NCBI GenBank assembly: GCA_025458165.1
Contig: JALOTB010000005.1
Coordinates: 29,620 to 93,619 of the forward strand
DNA: 64,000 nucleotides
Direction of reading: 5' to 3'
Origin: Chromatiaceae bacterium
GTDB taxonomy: Bacteria; Pseudomonadota; Gammaproteobacteria; Chromatiales; Chromatiaceae
Shown: positions 17,178 through 26,206 of the stretch, in pieces
Numbering within the stretch: position 1 is the stretch's first letter
Layout: the number at the start of each line of letters is the position of its first letter
Made by a program: the position numbers and the translations under genes
The notes under the pieces: model-generated
Seen by the model: only the letters and a program-made list of their open reading frames with translations
Database searches by the model: none
Told to the model about the DNA's origin: nothing

Positions 17178-17709
17178 TCAATACTTCAGTCCGGCCCCAT
17201 CGAGCGGCCGGCGTAACAAATCCACCAGGATCGGGTCGCTGATCCCGCTCGGGCGGACAGCGCCGGCGCCCTGGTCTCCTTGACGAAGACGCGATTGATC
17301 ACGTCACCACCCGCCCCGCCTCGGTCTCGTAGAGACGGCGACCGCCGGTGCCCGGGTCGGCGGTGGCATCGAGCCGGACGACATCAAACGGCCGCGCGGG
17401 CCCACCAAGGCTCTCGGGCATGATCTCGTTCAACGGGGCGAGCGGCAGGAGGGTCGGACTGATCGCGGAGACGACGTCGGTCGTCGGAGGCGGACCGAGC
17501 GCGTTGAGGATCAGAAGGTCGCTCAAGGGGGAGCGCGCATCCTCCGCGAGCTCCGTGCTGGGCCCGCGCCGGACTACGCCCTCGCCGTGCCGCCGGTCGA
17601 GGTCGAGGGTAAGATCGTCCCGGACCGCCCGCAGGGTGCTGGGGAGGTCGGCGGCGAGGCCCAACCCTGCCAGGGGCGGGCCAAGCTGGTGCACCAGTAG
17701 CCGCGTCAT
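17178..17709 (-). pseudogene. Disrupted ORF of unknown function between the two ATPase operons
   Basis: A 136-codon frame begins at 17709 (GGGAG upstream of its ATG) and stops at 17299. Directly after that stop, a different frame codes for a protein-like tail ending SGISDPILVDLLRRPLDGAG and then LKY, with its stop at 17178. A single frameshift near 17300 would join them into about 175 residues. I do not recognise the family. It could be a sequencing error, a decaying gene or two small ORFs. It lies on the same strand as, and upstream of, operon 1. Confidence 0.4.
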
Positions 17710-17762
17710 GAGGTTCTCCCACCCACCTGGGCACCGCTTGTCGGCACCCTCGGCGCAGACGG

Positions 17763-17790
17763 TTGAGACTAGGCTTTATAATAATATACT
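17763..17790 (+). promoter_or_regulatory. Candidate sigma-70 promoter upstream of ATPase operon 2
   Basis: TTGAGA (17763-17768), a 16-bp spacer and TATACT (17785-17790) lie in the only strongly AT-rich patch of the divergent region. An exact TATAAT (17777-17782) overlaps it, and the opposite strand also carries -10-like hexamers, so transcription in both directions is possible. Confidence 0.4.
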
Positions 17791-17823
17791 AACGCATCAA
17801 AGAAGCGGTGGGGGCCGCGAGGA

Positions 17824-17837
17824 TTGACCCCGATCAA
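17824..17837. promoter_or_regulatory. FNR/ANR-type box
   Basis: TTGACCCCGATCAA matches the FNR/ANR consensus TTGAT-N4-ATCAA with one mismatch. It is about 160 bp upstream of the first gene of ATPase operon 2 and about 115 bp from the start of the disrupted minus-strand ORF. Oxygen-dependent control of one or both ATPases is an inference. Confidence 0.5.
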
Positions 17838-17843
17838 CGGCGC

Positions 17844-17858
17844 GTCACGCGGGGTGAC
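17844..17858. promoter_or_regulatory. Inverted repeat, possible operator
   Basis: GTCAC-N5-GTGAC is a perfect 5-bp dyad seven bases downstream of the FNR-like box. Its orientation is not that of a CRP site. It may be an operator for an unknown regulator or a chance palindrome. Confidence 0.25.
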
Positions 17859-17998
17859 AAGGTCCATCCGCCTCGATGCTCCGGCACGCGGATCTGATCC
17901 AGCTCAAGTCTTCGCCCCGATCCGCCGCGCATTTCTGGCACGAATGCCGTAGGCTATGCACCCGTTTCAGACCCAACCAAGCGCGAGGAGGCGCCCCG

Positions 17999-18316
17999 AT
18001 GGACGACACCCTGCAACGGCTGCTCGAGGCGGAGATGCGCGCCGAGCACATCGCACGCCAGGCCGAGACCGAGCAGGAGCACATCGTCCAGGCGGCGCAC
18101 GCGGAGGCGCGTGCCCAGGACGAGCGGTTCGTCGCGCGCATCCCCGACCTGCATCGCTCCTACATCACCAAGGCCCAGGAGCGCGCCGAGCAGACCGTCG
18201 CTGAGCTCAAGCGGCGCTATGACGAGCGTCATGTGCAGCTACGCGATACGGCGGAGAGCCGCGAGGAAGAGGCACTGGAGGCCGCGTTCGACGTCCTGGT
18301 CTCGGCTGAGCTCTAG
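17999..18316 (+). CDS. V/A-type ATPase coiled-coil stalk subunit (G/H-like), operon 2
   Basis: The protein has 105 residues with a long charged helix (LLEAEMRAEHIARQAETEQEHIVQAAHAEARAQDERFV) broken by a short proline-containing turn (RIPDLHRSY). The ATG at 17999 has GAGGAG nine bases upstream; the longer frame from 17876 has no ribosome site. It opens the second operon in the same position as the coiled-coil gene of operon 1. By analogy it pairs with subunit E in the peripheral stalk. Confidence 0.7.
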   Translation: MDDTLQRLLEAEMRAEHIARQAETEQEHIVQAAHAEARAQDERFVARIPDLHRSYITKAQERAEQTVAELKRRYDERHVQLRDTAESREEEALEAAFDVLVSAEL

Positions 18317-18385
18317 GCCGGTCGCGGGGCCTGCCCCCAGGCGTAGCACGATGACCCAGGCTAACCTCCCCGCGCGACCCGGCCC

Positions 18386-19453
18386 ATGAGCTCCGCCGCC
18401 AGTCAGGCCTACCTCAACACCCGCGTCTCGGTCATGGCCACCCGGCTGTTCGGGCCCGGCGTGATCGCCGAGCTCGCCCAGCAGGACCTTGCGCAGCTCG
18501 CCGAGCGCTTTGTCCTGCCTTCGGTCCTCGATGAGGCGGTCAGCGTGCGCGCGCGCAGCCGCGCCGTGGAGCAGGCCCTGATTCAGACCCTGCTCGCCGA
18601 GCTCGCCATCCTGGCTCGCCCGATGGCCGCGGGCGAGCGCGCGCTGGTCCTTAACTGGGGCCGCAAGTACGCACTGTTCAATCTCAAGACCCTGATCCGA
18701 GGGAAGCTTTACGACCTGGACCAGAAGGAGATCCGCGAGAACCTCTATGACCTGCCGCCTCGCGTACGCGTGCCCGACCAGGAGCTGTTCCGGGCGGAGA
18801 ACGTGCTGGAGCTGTTGCGCCAGCTCGAGCGCGGGCCGTATAGCCTGATCGCCCGGCAGGCGCGCGAGATCTTTGAGCAGAGGCGCGAGCCCTTCGCCCT
18901 GGAGGCGACCATCGACCAGCGTTACTACGCCGGGCTGGTCCGTCAGGTCATGCAGTTCCACGACGACAACCTGCGTCCGCTCCAGGAGCTGGTCGGCGCG
19001 TTGCTCGACCGCGTGGACCTGCTCTGGCTGCTGCGTTTTCGCTTCGCCTACCAGCTCTCGCCCAGCGAGACCTTCTACCAGCTCGTGCCCTCTTTCCGGC
19101 TGCTGCACCGCGAGCGGCTGCTCAAGCTGGTCAACCTGGAGTCATTCGAGCGGGTGCTCGAGGCCCTGCCCCCGCCGCTCGACCGGATGATGGCCGGCAG
19201 CACCAATCTGATCGAGGTACAGCGCCGCATCGGCCGGCACACCTGCGAGGAGGCAAACCGCATCCTGCGCCACAGCCGCTCCGGGGTCGCGCGGGCGCTG
19301 GCCTACCTGATCCTTCGGGAGATCGACCTCATGGCACTCTTCTCCCTGATCCAGGGGCAGCTGCTCGGGCTACCCAACGACCTGGTAGCCATCGCGATCG
19401 AGGTTGCGGACGCCTCCTGCCCGATCGGCACGCTGACCGCCAAGGCGGCCTGA
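18386..19453 (+). CDS. atpC: V/A-type ATPase subunit C, operon 2
   Basis: The 355-residue protein is of full AC39-family length. The N-terminus AYLNTRVSVMATRLFGPGVIAELAQQDLAQLAERF and the internal NLKTLIRGKLYDLDQKEIRENLYDLP segments are typical. The subunit sits as a funnel between the D/F rotor shaft and the c ring. It is about 100 residues longer than its positional equivalent in operon 1. Confidence 0.85.
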   Translation: MSSAASQAYLNTRVSVMATRLFGPGVIAELAQQDLAQLAERFVLPSVLDEAVSVRARSRAVEQALIQTLLAELAILARPMAAGERALVLNWGRKYALFNLKTLIRGKLYDLDQKEIRENLYDLPPRVRVPDQELFRAENVLELLRQLERGPYSLIARQAREIFEQRREPFALEATIDQRYYAGLVRQVMQFHDDNLRPLQELVGALLDRVDLLWLLRFRFAYQLSPSETFYQLVPSFRLLHRERLLKLVNLESFERVLEALPPPLDRMMAGSTNLIEVQRRIGRHTCEEANRILRHSRSGVARALAYLILREIDLMALFSLIQGQLLGLPNDLVAIAIEVADASCPIGTLTAKAA

Positions 19454-19478
19454 CCGCACGTAACCGGTGGACTGAACC

Positions 19479-21392
19479 ATGCTGCGGCCTTTGCCGATGA
19501 AGCACGTACGCTTGCTGGTCCTCACCGAGGACCTGCCGCAGGCCTCGCTGACCCTGGCGGAGACCGAGAGCTTCCATGCCGATACCCGCCCGCCGACCGA
19601 GGACCGCCTGAGCGGGGTGCCCGGACGCGACTATCGGGAGCTCTTTCAGCAGGCCCGCTCGCGGCTAGAGAAGATCGGCAAGCTCGTCCCGCTCGAGGCC
19701 GAGCCGGAGCTGCGTGAGGTCCGGGTCGTGCCGGAGCCCGAGCTCGCCCGCATCAACGACTGGCTGGGCAAGGTCTGGAACGAGTGCTCGCGCTACGAGG
19801 AGCAGTTCCGCGCGCTCGACGACGAGGAGCGCCTGGTGCGCGAGCAGGAGGCGGCACTTGCCAACTTCGCCGACCTCAACATCGACCTCGGGCTGCTGCG
19901 CAGCAAGACCCGCTTCCTCGACTTCTACATCGGCATAGTCCCGCGCGAGAACCTGCGCCAGCTCGAAGGGGCGGTCGGGCTCGCCTCCCACATCCTGCAT
20001 ATCTACATGGTCCGCGGCGAGCACGCCCACGTGGTGATCGCCGGGCCCGCCGGTACGCGTGAGGCCCAGCTCGGCTCGGTGCTCACCGCCGCCGGCTTCC
20101 AGAATCTGCCGATCCCCCCCGAGCTCAACCGCCAGCCGGAGGTCATCCGCGAGGAGCTCGCGCGCCGCCGCGCCGGCATAGAAACCGAGCGCGTCGCCCT
20201 GCACAAGCGCCTCGCGGAGTGGTCGGGGTCCTTCACCGGGCGGCTGCACGAGGCGCAGCAGGTGCTGCTGCTCGCCGAGCCCTTCGTTACCCTGGACCCG
20301 TCGATCCGCAGCGCGGGCTATCTCGCCTCGTTGAGCGGATGGGTCCCGGCCCGCGCGGTCGCCGAGCTCGAGACACGCCTGCGCCAGAGCCTTGCCCATC
20401 CGTTCGCGGCGGAGAGCCGCAACCCCTTGCCCGAGGAGCGGCCACTGGTGCCCACGGTGCCGGTCCGCAACCGGCTGCTGCAGCCCTTCGCACTACTGGT
20501 CAAGCAATACGGCATACCGCAGTACGGTGAGGTCGACCCAACCCCTTTGTTCGCGGTGACCTTCCTGCTCATGTTCGGGACCATGTTCGGCGACGTCGGC
20601 CAGGGTGCCGTGATCGCGGGTCTCGCCTGGTATTTCCGCGAAAAGCTCGGTCGGCTTTACCTCTTTGGGGTCCTGGCGGGCGCCTCCTCGATACTCTTCG
20701 GCTTCTTGTTCGGGAGCATCTTCGGCTACGAGCACGTGCTGCCGGCATTGTGGATGTCGCCGCTGCACGACCCGATCCTGATGCTCAAGCTCGCGCTCGT
20801 CTGGGGCGTGCTTTTCCTGGCGATCGCCTGCTCGCTTGCGATCTACAACCGTGCGGCCATCGGCAACTGGTCGGGCGCTGTGTTCGGCCATCACGGGCTG
20901 ATCAACCTCATCTTCTATCTCGCCCTGGTCTGGGGCGGGGTGCGGCTTGGGACCAGCGGGGAGTTCGGCACCTGGCCAGCCCTCCTGGTGGTCGGCTCAC
21001 TCGCCGCGCTGGCAGTGCACGGCTGGCGCCACCTGGAGGCCCCGGTCGGCGAGAAGGTGCTGGTGGTCTTCATCGAGACCCTCGAGACCGTCATCGGCTA
21101 CGTCTCCAACACCCTGTCGTTCCTGCGCGTCGCCGCCTTCAGCCTGAACCACGTGGCGCTCGCCATCGCCATCTTCACCCTCGCCGGGATGATGGACACC
21201 TTCGGGCACATCCTCACCATCGTGCTCGGAAACGTCTTCATGATTGTGCTCGAGGGCGGGATCGTGATGATCCAGGTCCTGCGCCTGGAGTTCTATGAGG
21301 GCTTCGCGCGTTACTTCTCCGGCGACGGGCATGAGTTCGCGCCGCTGCGCCTGCGCCGCGCGGAGAAGCCGCGGGTAGCGGACAGTGGGTAG
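19479..21392 (+). CDS. atpI: V/A-type ATPase subunit I (a-type stator), operon 2
   Basis: The protein has 637 residues: an N-terminal cytoplasmic arm with coiled coil (about 1-350) and a C-terminal membrane domain that begins at FLLMFGTMFGDVGQGAVIAG. The essential Arg is in NTLSFLRVAAFSLNHVALA. GGTGGA upstream supports the ATG at 19479; a second in-frame ATG six codons later is possible. The last codons (RVADSG) are written in the 7-bp-period array that runs through the stop codon. Confidence 0.92.
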   Translation: MLRPLPMKHVRLLVLTEDLPQASLTLAETESFHADTRPPTEDRLSGVPGRDYRELFQQARSRLEKIGKLVPLEAEPELREVRVVPEPELARINDWLGKVWNECSRYEEQFRALDDEERLVREQEAALANFADLNIDLGLLRSKTRFLDFYIGIVPRENLRQLEGAVGLASHILHIYMVRGEHAHVVIAGPAGTREAQLGSVLTAAGFQNLPIPPELNRQPEVIREELARRRAGIETERVALHKRLAEWSGSFTGRLHEAQQVLLLAEPFVTLDPSIRSAGYLASLSGWVPARAVAELETRLRQSLAHPFAAESRNPLPEERPLVPTVPVRNRLLQPFALLVKQYGIPQYGEVDPTPLFAVTFLLMFGTMFGDVGQGAVIAGLAWYFREKLGRLYLFGVLAGASSILFGFLFGSIFGYEHVLPALWMSPLHDPILMLKLALVWGVLFLAIACSLAIYNRAAIGNWSGAVFGHHGLINLIFYLALVWGGVRLGTSGEFGTWPALLVVGSLAALAVHGWRHLEAPVGEKVLVVFIETLETVIGYVSNTLSFLRVAAFSLNHVALAIAIFTLAGMMDTFGHILTIVLGNVFMIVLEGGIVMIQVLRLEFYEGFARYFSGDGHEFAPLRLRRAEKPRVADSG

Positions 21393-21408
21393 CGGCTAGG
21401 GGTTAGCG
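21374..21408. repeat. Degenerate 7-bp array overlapping the atpI stop (left arm of inverted pair)
   Basis: Five heptamers of the type GGTAGCG begin inside the last codons of subunit I of operon 2 and run past its stop codon. They face the complementary array at 21469-21503 across a loop of about 60 bp. Confidence 0.7.
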
Positions 21409-21468
21409 GCGGGTAATGGAAACAACTCGGGCCGTCTCCGGCCCTGCGGATCGCGGCGCGCTGACTCC

Positions 21469-21503
21469 TAGCCGCTGGTCCCTAACCGCCAAGCCCTTAC
21501 CGC
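21469..21503. repeat. Degenerate 7-bp array (right arm of inverted pair)
   Basis: Read on the minus strand this is five heptamers such as GCGGTAA, GCGGTTA and GCGGCTA. They are in the same register as, and roughly complementary to, the array at 21374-21408. It lies about 50 bp upstream of the c-subunit gene. Confidence 0.7.
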
Positions 21504-21551
21504 CCATCGGTTAAGAACCAATCAACTGAAACAACGAAACAGGAGCTCATC

Positions 21552-21998
21552 ATGTACTGGCTCGTCGGTCTCATGTCCTTCGCCATCCTCGGTCTGATCG
21601 TCACCGGTATCTTCCTGGAGATGCGCCCGGGCTACGCGCTGCGCATGCGGCCATGGTTCCGGCCCGCCATGGGGACGCAATTGTTGGTATTCGTCGGGGC
21701 GCAGCTCGGCCTACTCGTCTTCGGGATCAACAACGCCTTTGCCGAGACGGCCGAGGCGGCGGTCGCGGTTTCCGAGATCTCGACCGGCATGGGTCTAGCG
21801 ATCCTCGGGGTCGGCATACCCACGGGACTCTCGACGATCGGCGCGGGCATCGCCGTGGGCCCGATCGGCGCCGCCTCGCTCGCCGCAATCACCGAGAAGC
21901 CCGAAACCCTCGGCCGGACCCTGATCTACCTCGGCCTGGCCGAGGGTATCGCCATCTACGGTCTGGTTATCAGTATCCTGCTGCTCAACCGGATCTGA
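21552..21998 (+). CDS. atpK: V/A-type ATPase proteolipid subunit K (c ring), operon 2
   Basis: The protein has 148 residues with an extra N-terminal membrane helix (2-22), a second hydrophobic stretch ending NAFAE (41-65), then the ring hairpin. The ion-carrying Glu is E131 in GLAEGIAIYGLVISILLL. Compared with operon 1 the first hairpin helix has Pro90 and Ser94 (GIPTGLSTIG) where the other has Ala and Gly. There is no helix-1 Gln as in typical sodium rings. AGGAGCTC lies seven bases upstream of the ATG. Confidence 0.9.
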   Translation: MYWLVGLMSFAILGLIVTGIFLEMRPGYALRMRPWFRPAMGTQLLVFVGAQLGLLVFGINNAFAETAEAAVAVSEISTGMGLAILGVGIPTGLSTIGAGIAVGPIGAASLAAITEKPETLGRTLIYLGLAEGIAIYGLVISILLLNRI

Positions 21999-22018
21999 GC
22001 TCAGACGGGGGACTAGCA

Positions 22019-22375
22019 ATGGCGGCGGAGGCGGAGTACGGCCGTGCGACGCGGATGCTGTTCCTCGGGGAGGACAGCCTGGCGGACGGCTTTCGGCTGA
22101 TCGGGTTCCAGACCTTCCCGAACCCCACGCCCGAGGAGGTAGACCGCGTGTTCCGCGAGCTCCTGCGAGGGCGCGACAACGCCTTCGTGATCCTCGACGA
22201 CCGGGTGATGGGCTCCGACATCCCAGCACTCCGCCAGGTGCGGCGCGAGGGCGGACGCATCGTGGTGGCCTCGGTGCCCGCGTTGAGGGATCCGCCGCGG
22301 CTCGCCAGCGACGTCGCTGACCGCCTCGCCGCTATGTTCGGCAGCTCCAACCTCTTGCCGGGGAACGGATCGTGA
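22019..22375 (+). CDS. atpF: V/A-type ATPase subunit F, operon 2
   Basis: The 118-residue protein has the motif MLFLGEDSLADGFRLIGFQ followed by a VFRELLRGRDNAFVILDDRV strand-helix pattern of the subunit F fold. The start is the ATG at 22019. The stop overlaps the GTG start of subunit E by 4 bp. It is slightly longer than the operon 1 copy because of N- and C-terminal extensions. Confidence 0.85.
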   Translation: MAAEAEYGRATRMLFLGEDSLADGFRLIGFQTFPNPTPEEVDRVFRELLRGRDNAFVILDDRVMGSDIPALRQVRREGGRIVVASVPALRDPPRLASDVADRLAAMFGSSNLLPGNGS

Positions 22376-23013
22376 ATCAGGTTCAAGAACTCGAGAAGGC
22401 CATACTGGCCCGCGCCGAGCGCCTCGCCGCCGAATACCGGGAGAGGGCCCAGCGCAACCGCGACAACATCCTGCGCGACGCGGCGGAGCGGCTGCGCCTG
22501 CGCGAGCAGCGCGAGGAGTCGATCGCCAAGTCGCTTGGGGAGCGCACCTATCGCCAGCAGGTGCAGGCGAGCGAGCTCAAGATGCAGAGTCAGCTCGATC
22601 GGATGCGCTGGAACCTCGTGACCGATGTCCAGCGGCGTCTGCGCGAGCGCATCGAGCGCTACAAGCAGGACGAGGCCGCCTACCTCGCGACCCTCAAGGC
22701 CTACCTGGCCCAAGCTGCCGCTGCGATCGAGGCCGAGGAGCTGATCGCCCAAGTCAACGCCCAAGACCACAAGCGCCTGGGGCCGACCTGGGAGGCGATC
22801 GTGGAGGCGGCCGCCCCCGGCAAGCGCATCGTCCTGGCCCCAGAGGCGATCGAGACCTCGGGCGGGGTGCTGGTGGAGAGCGCCGACCACAAGATCCGCG
22901 TCAACAACACCTTCGAGGGGCGCCTCATCCGGCTGCAGAGCCGCATCCAGCAGGTCATCCTCGAGCGGCTGCTCCCGAGCGGCTTCGACACCGGCAACGT
23001 CTTCGGCGGGTGA
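22372..23013 (+). CDS. atpE: V/A-type ATPase subunit E, operon 2
   Basis: The 213-residue protein starts with GTG inside the stop of subunit F. A charged coiled coil (about 1-110; LEKAILARAERLAAEYRERA) leads to the globular C-terminal domain, in which IVLAPEAIETSGGVLVESAD is the typical GGV segment. It is the peripheral-stalk partner of the small coiled-coil subunit. Confidence 0.9.
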   Translation: MNQVQELEKAILARAERLAAEYRERAQRNRDNILRDAAERLRLREQREESIAKSLGERTYRQQVQASELKMQSQLDRMRWNLVTDVQRRLRERIERYKQDEAAYLATLKAYLAQAAAAIEAEELIAQVNAQDHKRLGPTWEAIVEAAAPGKRIVLAPEAIETSGGVLVESADHKIRVNNTFEGRLIRLQSRIQQVILERLLPSGFDTGNVFGG

Positions 23014-23017
23014 GAAC

Positions 23018-24817
23018 ATGAGCGAGCACAGTCGTATTGGGGTCATCCGCGACATCAACGGCCCCATCGTCACCATCGATCTCCCCGGCATCCGCAATGG
23101 CGAGCAGGTCAAGATCGGCGAGCTGGGGCTGTTCGGCGAGGTCATCGCGCTGAGCGGCCAGCAGGCGATCGTCCAGACCTACGAGTCGACCGACGGGGTG
23201 CGACCCGGTGAGCCGGCGATCGGCCTCGGCTGGCCGCTGTCGGTGGAGCTCGGGCCTGGCCTCCTCGGTGGGATCTTCGACGGGGTCCAGCGGCCGCTTG
23301 AGAAGATCGCCCTGCAGTCGGGCGACTACATCCGCCGCGGGTTGGACGTACCGGCGCTGGATCGCGCCCGCACCTGGGAGTTCGAGCCCAACGCCGAGCT
23401 GGAGCTCGGCGCCCAGGTCGGTCCGGGGACCGTCCTCGGCACCGTGCCCGAGACCCAGACCATCACCCACCGCGTACTGGTCCCACCGGGCGTCAGCGGC
23501 GAGCTCCAAGAGATCGCCCCGGCCGGGGACTACGAGCTCGAGGCGACCATCGCCCGAGTGCGCGGGGCTGCCGGGCAAAGCCATCGGCTCAAGCTCTACC
23601 ACCGGTGGCCGGTGCGCAAGCCGCGTCCCTATGCCAAGCGTGACGACGGCATCTCCCCGCTGATCACCGGGCAGCGGGTGATCGACACCTTCTTCCCCCA
23701 GTTGAAGGGCGGCAAGGGTGCCGTGCCTGGCCCCTTCGGTGCCGGCAAGACAGTGGTTCAGCAGCAGATCGCGCGTTGGTCCAACGCCGACATCGTGATT
23801 TACGTCGGCTGCGGGGAGCGCGGCAACGAGCTGGTGGACGTGCTCGAGACCTTCCCCCAGCTCGATGACCCCTACACCGGGCGCAAGCTGATGGAGCGCA
23901 CCCTGCTGGTCGCCAACACGTCCAACATGCCGGTGGTGGCACGCGAGGCGTCGGTCTACGTCGGCATGACCATGGCCGAGTACTACCGAGACATGGGCTA
24001 TGACGTGGTGATGCTCGCCGACTCGACCAGCCGCTGGGCCGAGGCCCTGCGCGAGGTCTCCGGGCGCCTGGGTCAGATGCCGGTCGAGGAGGGCTACCCG
24101 GCCTACCTCGCCTCGCGCCTCGCCGCCGTCTACGAGCGCGCCGGGCGGGTCCAGACCCACGGCGCGGGCTCCGGCTCGGTGACCCTGATCGGGGCGGTCT
24201 CGCCCCCCGGCGGTGACTTCTCGGAGCCGGTGACCAGTCACACCAAGGACATCATCGAGACCTTCTGGGCCCTTTCCAAGGAACTCGCCGACGCCCGCCA
24301 CTACCCCTCGATCGACTGGGTCACCAGCTTCTCGGCCCATGTGCACACGGCGGCTCAGTGGTGGGCCGCCGAGGTCGACCGCGGTTGGGAGAGGCGCCGC
24401 GGCGAAGCACTCGCGCTGCTCGCGCGCGACGCCGAGCTCTCCCGCATCGTGAACCTGGTCGGACCTGAGGCCCTCTCGTCCGCCCAGCGCTGGGAGCTCG
24501 AGGGCGCCGCGCTGATCAAGGAGGCGGTACTCCAGCAGAGCGCGCTCGATGAGGTCGACACCTTCTGCTCGCCGCAGAAGCAGTTCGCCCTGCTCGATCT
24601 CGCCCTCGGCATCTACGACATGGGGGCCGCGCTGGTCGGCATGGGGGTGCCGGTGCAGGAGCTGCAGGGCCTGCCCCTGCTGGCCAAGACGCGCCGCTGC
24701 AAGTCGATGTACAGCAGCGAGCAGCTCGAGAAGATCGCCGAGCTCCGCGCGGACGTGGAGCAGGAGTTTGAGAACATCCGCCTGGAGTACGCCAGACAGG
24801 GGGAGCACGCCCAATGA
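23018..24817 (+). CDS. atpA: V/A-type ATPase catalytic subunit A, operon 2
   Basis: The protein has 599 residues. The Walker A sequence is GPFGAGKT at residues 238-245, the classical form of bacterial V/A-type A subunits. [17 protein letters not shown] and [19 protein letters not shown] follow. The N-terminal barrel ([13 protein letters not shown]) and the non-homologous insert are complete. It hydrolyses or makes ATP in the A3B3 head. The stop overlaps the ATG of subunit B. Confidence 0.96.
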   Translation: MSEHSRIGVIRDINGPIVTIDLPGIRNGEQVKIGELGLFGEVIALSGQQAIVQTYESTDGVRPGEPAIGLGWPLSVELGPGLLGGIFDGVQRPLEKIALQSGDYIRRGLDVPALDRARTWEFEPNAELELGAQVGPGTVLGTVPETQTITHRVLVPPGVSGELQEIAPAGDYELEATIARVRGAAGQSHRLKLYHRWPVRKPRPYAKRDDGISPLITGQRVIDTFFPQLKGGKGAVPGPFGAGKTVVQQQIARWSNADIVIYVGCGERGNELVDVLETFPQLDDPYTGRKLMERTLLVANTSNMPVVAREASVYVGMTMAEYYRDMGYDVVMLADSTSRWAEALREVSGRLGQMPVEEGYPAYLASRLAAVYERAGRVQTHGAGSGSVTLIGAVSPPGGDFSEPVTSHTKDIIETFWALSKELADARHYPSIDWVTSFSAHVHTAAQWWAAEVDRGWERRRGEALALLARDAELSRIVNLVGPEALSSAQRWELEGAALIKEAVLQQSALDEVDTFCSPQKQFALLDLALGIYDMGAALVGMGVPVQELQGLPLLAKTRRCKSMYSSEQLEKIAELRADVEQEFENIRLEYARQGEHAQ

Positions 24818-26193
24818 GCGTCAAGGAATACCGTACCGCCGCCGAGGCCCGCGGCGGCCTTCTCATCATGCGGGCCACCCCGGGGGTGGCCTTCGGCGAC
24901 CGCGTCCAAATCGAGGACCACAGCGGCACGCGCCGCAACGGCCAGGTCATCCGCAGCTCCGACGAGGAGGTGCTGGTCCTGGTGTTCGAGGGGACCGATG
25001 ACCTCGACCTGGAGGACACCTGGGTCCGCTTTCTCGACGAGCCGGTCGAGATCGCCCTCTCCCCCGAGCTCCTCGGGCGCGTCTTCAACGGGCTGGGCGC
25101 CCCGCGCGACGACCGCCCGCCGATCCTCTCCAACATCCGCCGCGCGGTGGCCGGCTCGGCCATCAACCCCGCGGCGCGCACCTACCCGCGCGAGTTCATC
25201 CAGACCGGGGTCTCGACCATCGACGGGCTGAACTCGCTGGTGCGCGGTCAGAAGCTCCCAATCTTCTCGGGCTCCGGGCTGCCCCACAACCGCCTCGCCG
25301 CCCAGATCGTGCGCCAGGCCAAGCTCAAGGACGAGGATTCGAGCTTCTCCATCGTCTTCGCGGCCATGGGCGTGTCCTACGCCGACGCCAAGTTCTTCCA
25401 GGACGAGTTCGCGTCCTCGGGCGTGCTGCGCAACGTGGTGATGTTCATCAACCTGGCCGACGACCCGCCGGTGGAGCGACTCACCCTCCCGCGCACCGCG
25501 CTCACGGCGGCCGAGTACCTGGCCTACGACCTCGACCGCCACGTCCTGGTCGTGATGACCGACATGACCTACTACGCCGAGGCCCTGCGCGAGGTGGCGA
25601 CGGCCAAGGGCGACGTCCCAGCGCGCAAGGGCTACCCTGGATATCTGTACTCGGACCTCGCCGAGATCTACGAGCGCTGCGGGCGCATCCACGAGCGGCA
25701 CGGCTCGATCACCATGATGCCGGTGGTCTCCATGCCCTCGGACGACATCACCCACCCCATCCCGGACCTCACCGGCTACATCACCGAGGGCCAGATCGTG
25801 CTCTCGCGCGAGCTGCACAACCAGGGCGTCTACCCGCCGGTGCACATCTCGCCGTCGCTCTCGCGGCTGATGAAGGACGGCATCGGCAAGGACGACACCC
25901 GCGAGGACCACCCCCGCGTCGCCGCCCAGCTCTATGCCCTTTATGCCCGCGCCCTGGAGACCCGCAACCTGGCTTCGATCATCGGCGCCGACGAGCTCTC
26001 CGAGCGCGACCGCCGCTACCTCAAGTTCGCCGACGCCTTCGACGAGCGCTTCGTCGGCCAGGGCGAGGCCGAGGACCGGTCGATCGAGGCGACCCTCAAC
26101 CTGGCCTGGGAGCTGATGTCGATGTTCCCGCGCGACACGCTCACCCGCATGAGCGAGACCGATCTGGCGAAGCACTACCAGGGGTCGGACTGA
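24814..26193 (+). CDS. atpB: V/A-type ATPase subunit B (non-catalytic), operon 2
   Basis: The 459-residue protein has SGSGLPHNRLAAQI in place of a P-loop. Typical blocks are GVSTIDGLNSLVRGQKLPIF, KGYPGYLYSDLAEIYERCGR and MPSDDITHPIPDLTGYITEG. It starts in a 4-bp overlap with subunit A, unlike operon 1, where a repeat-filled spacer separates these two genes. Confidence 0.96.
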   Translation: MSVKEYRTAAEARGGLLIMRATPGVAFGDRVQIEDHSGTRRNGQVIRSSDEEVLVLVFEGTDDLDLEDTWVRFLDEPVEIALSPELLGRVFNGLGAPRDDRPPILSNIRRAVAGSAINPAARTYPREFIQTGVSTIDGLNSLVRGQKLPIFSGSGLPHNRLAAQIVRQAKLKDEDSSFSIVFAAMGVSYADAKFFQDEFASSGVLRNVVMFINLADDPPVERLTLPRTALTAAEYLAYDLDRHVLVVMTDMTYYAEALREVATAKGDVPARKGYPGYLYSDLAEIYERCGRIHERHGSITMMPVVSMPSDDITHPIPDLTGYITEGQIVLSRELHNQGVYPPVHISPSLSRLMKDGIGKDDTREDHPRVAAQLYALYARALETRNLASIIGADELSERDRRYLKFADAFDERFVGQGEAEDRSIEATLNLAWELMSMFPRDTLTRMSETDLAKHYQGSD

Positions 26194-26206
26194 GCGGGAC
26201 CTCGGC

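Noticed and set aside
17348..17827. 159-codon plus-strand frame between the ATPase operons
   Set aside because: Composition is Ser/Arg-rich with no recognisable features. The opposite strand has better protein-like content and a ribosome site.
17844..17858. CRP binding site
   Set aside because: The dyad GTCAC-N5-GTGAC has the opposite half-site orientation and wrong spacing compared with TGTGA-N6-TCACA.
22955..24814. 619-codon open frame antisense to atpA of operon 2
   Set aside because: It is a shadow of a highly conserved catalytic subunit. The composition (His/Gly/Arg-rich) is not protein-like, and there is no family motif or ribosome site.
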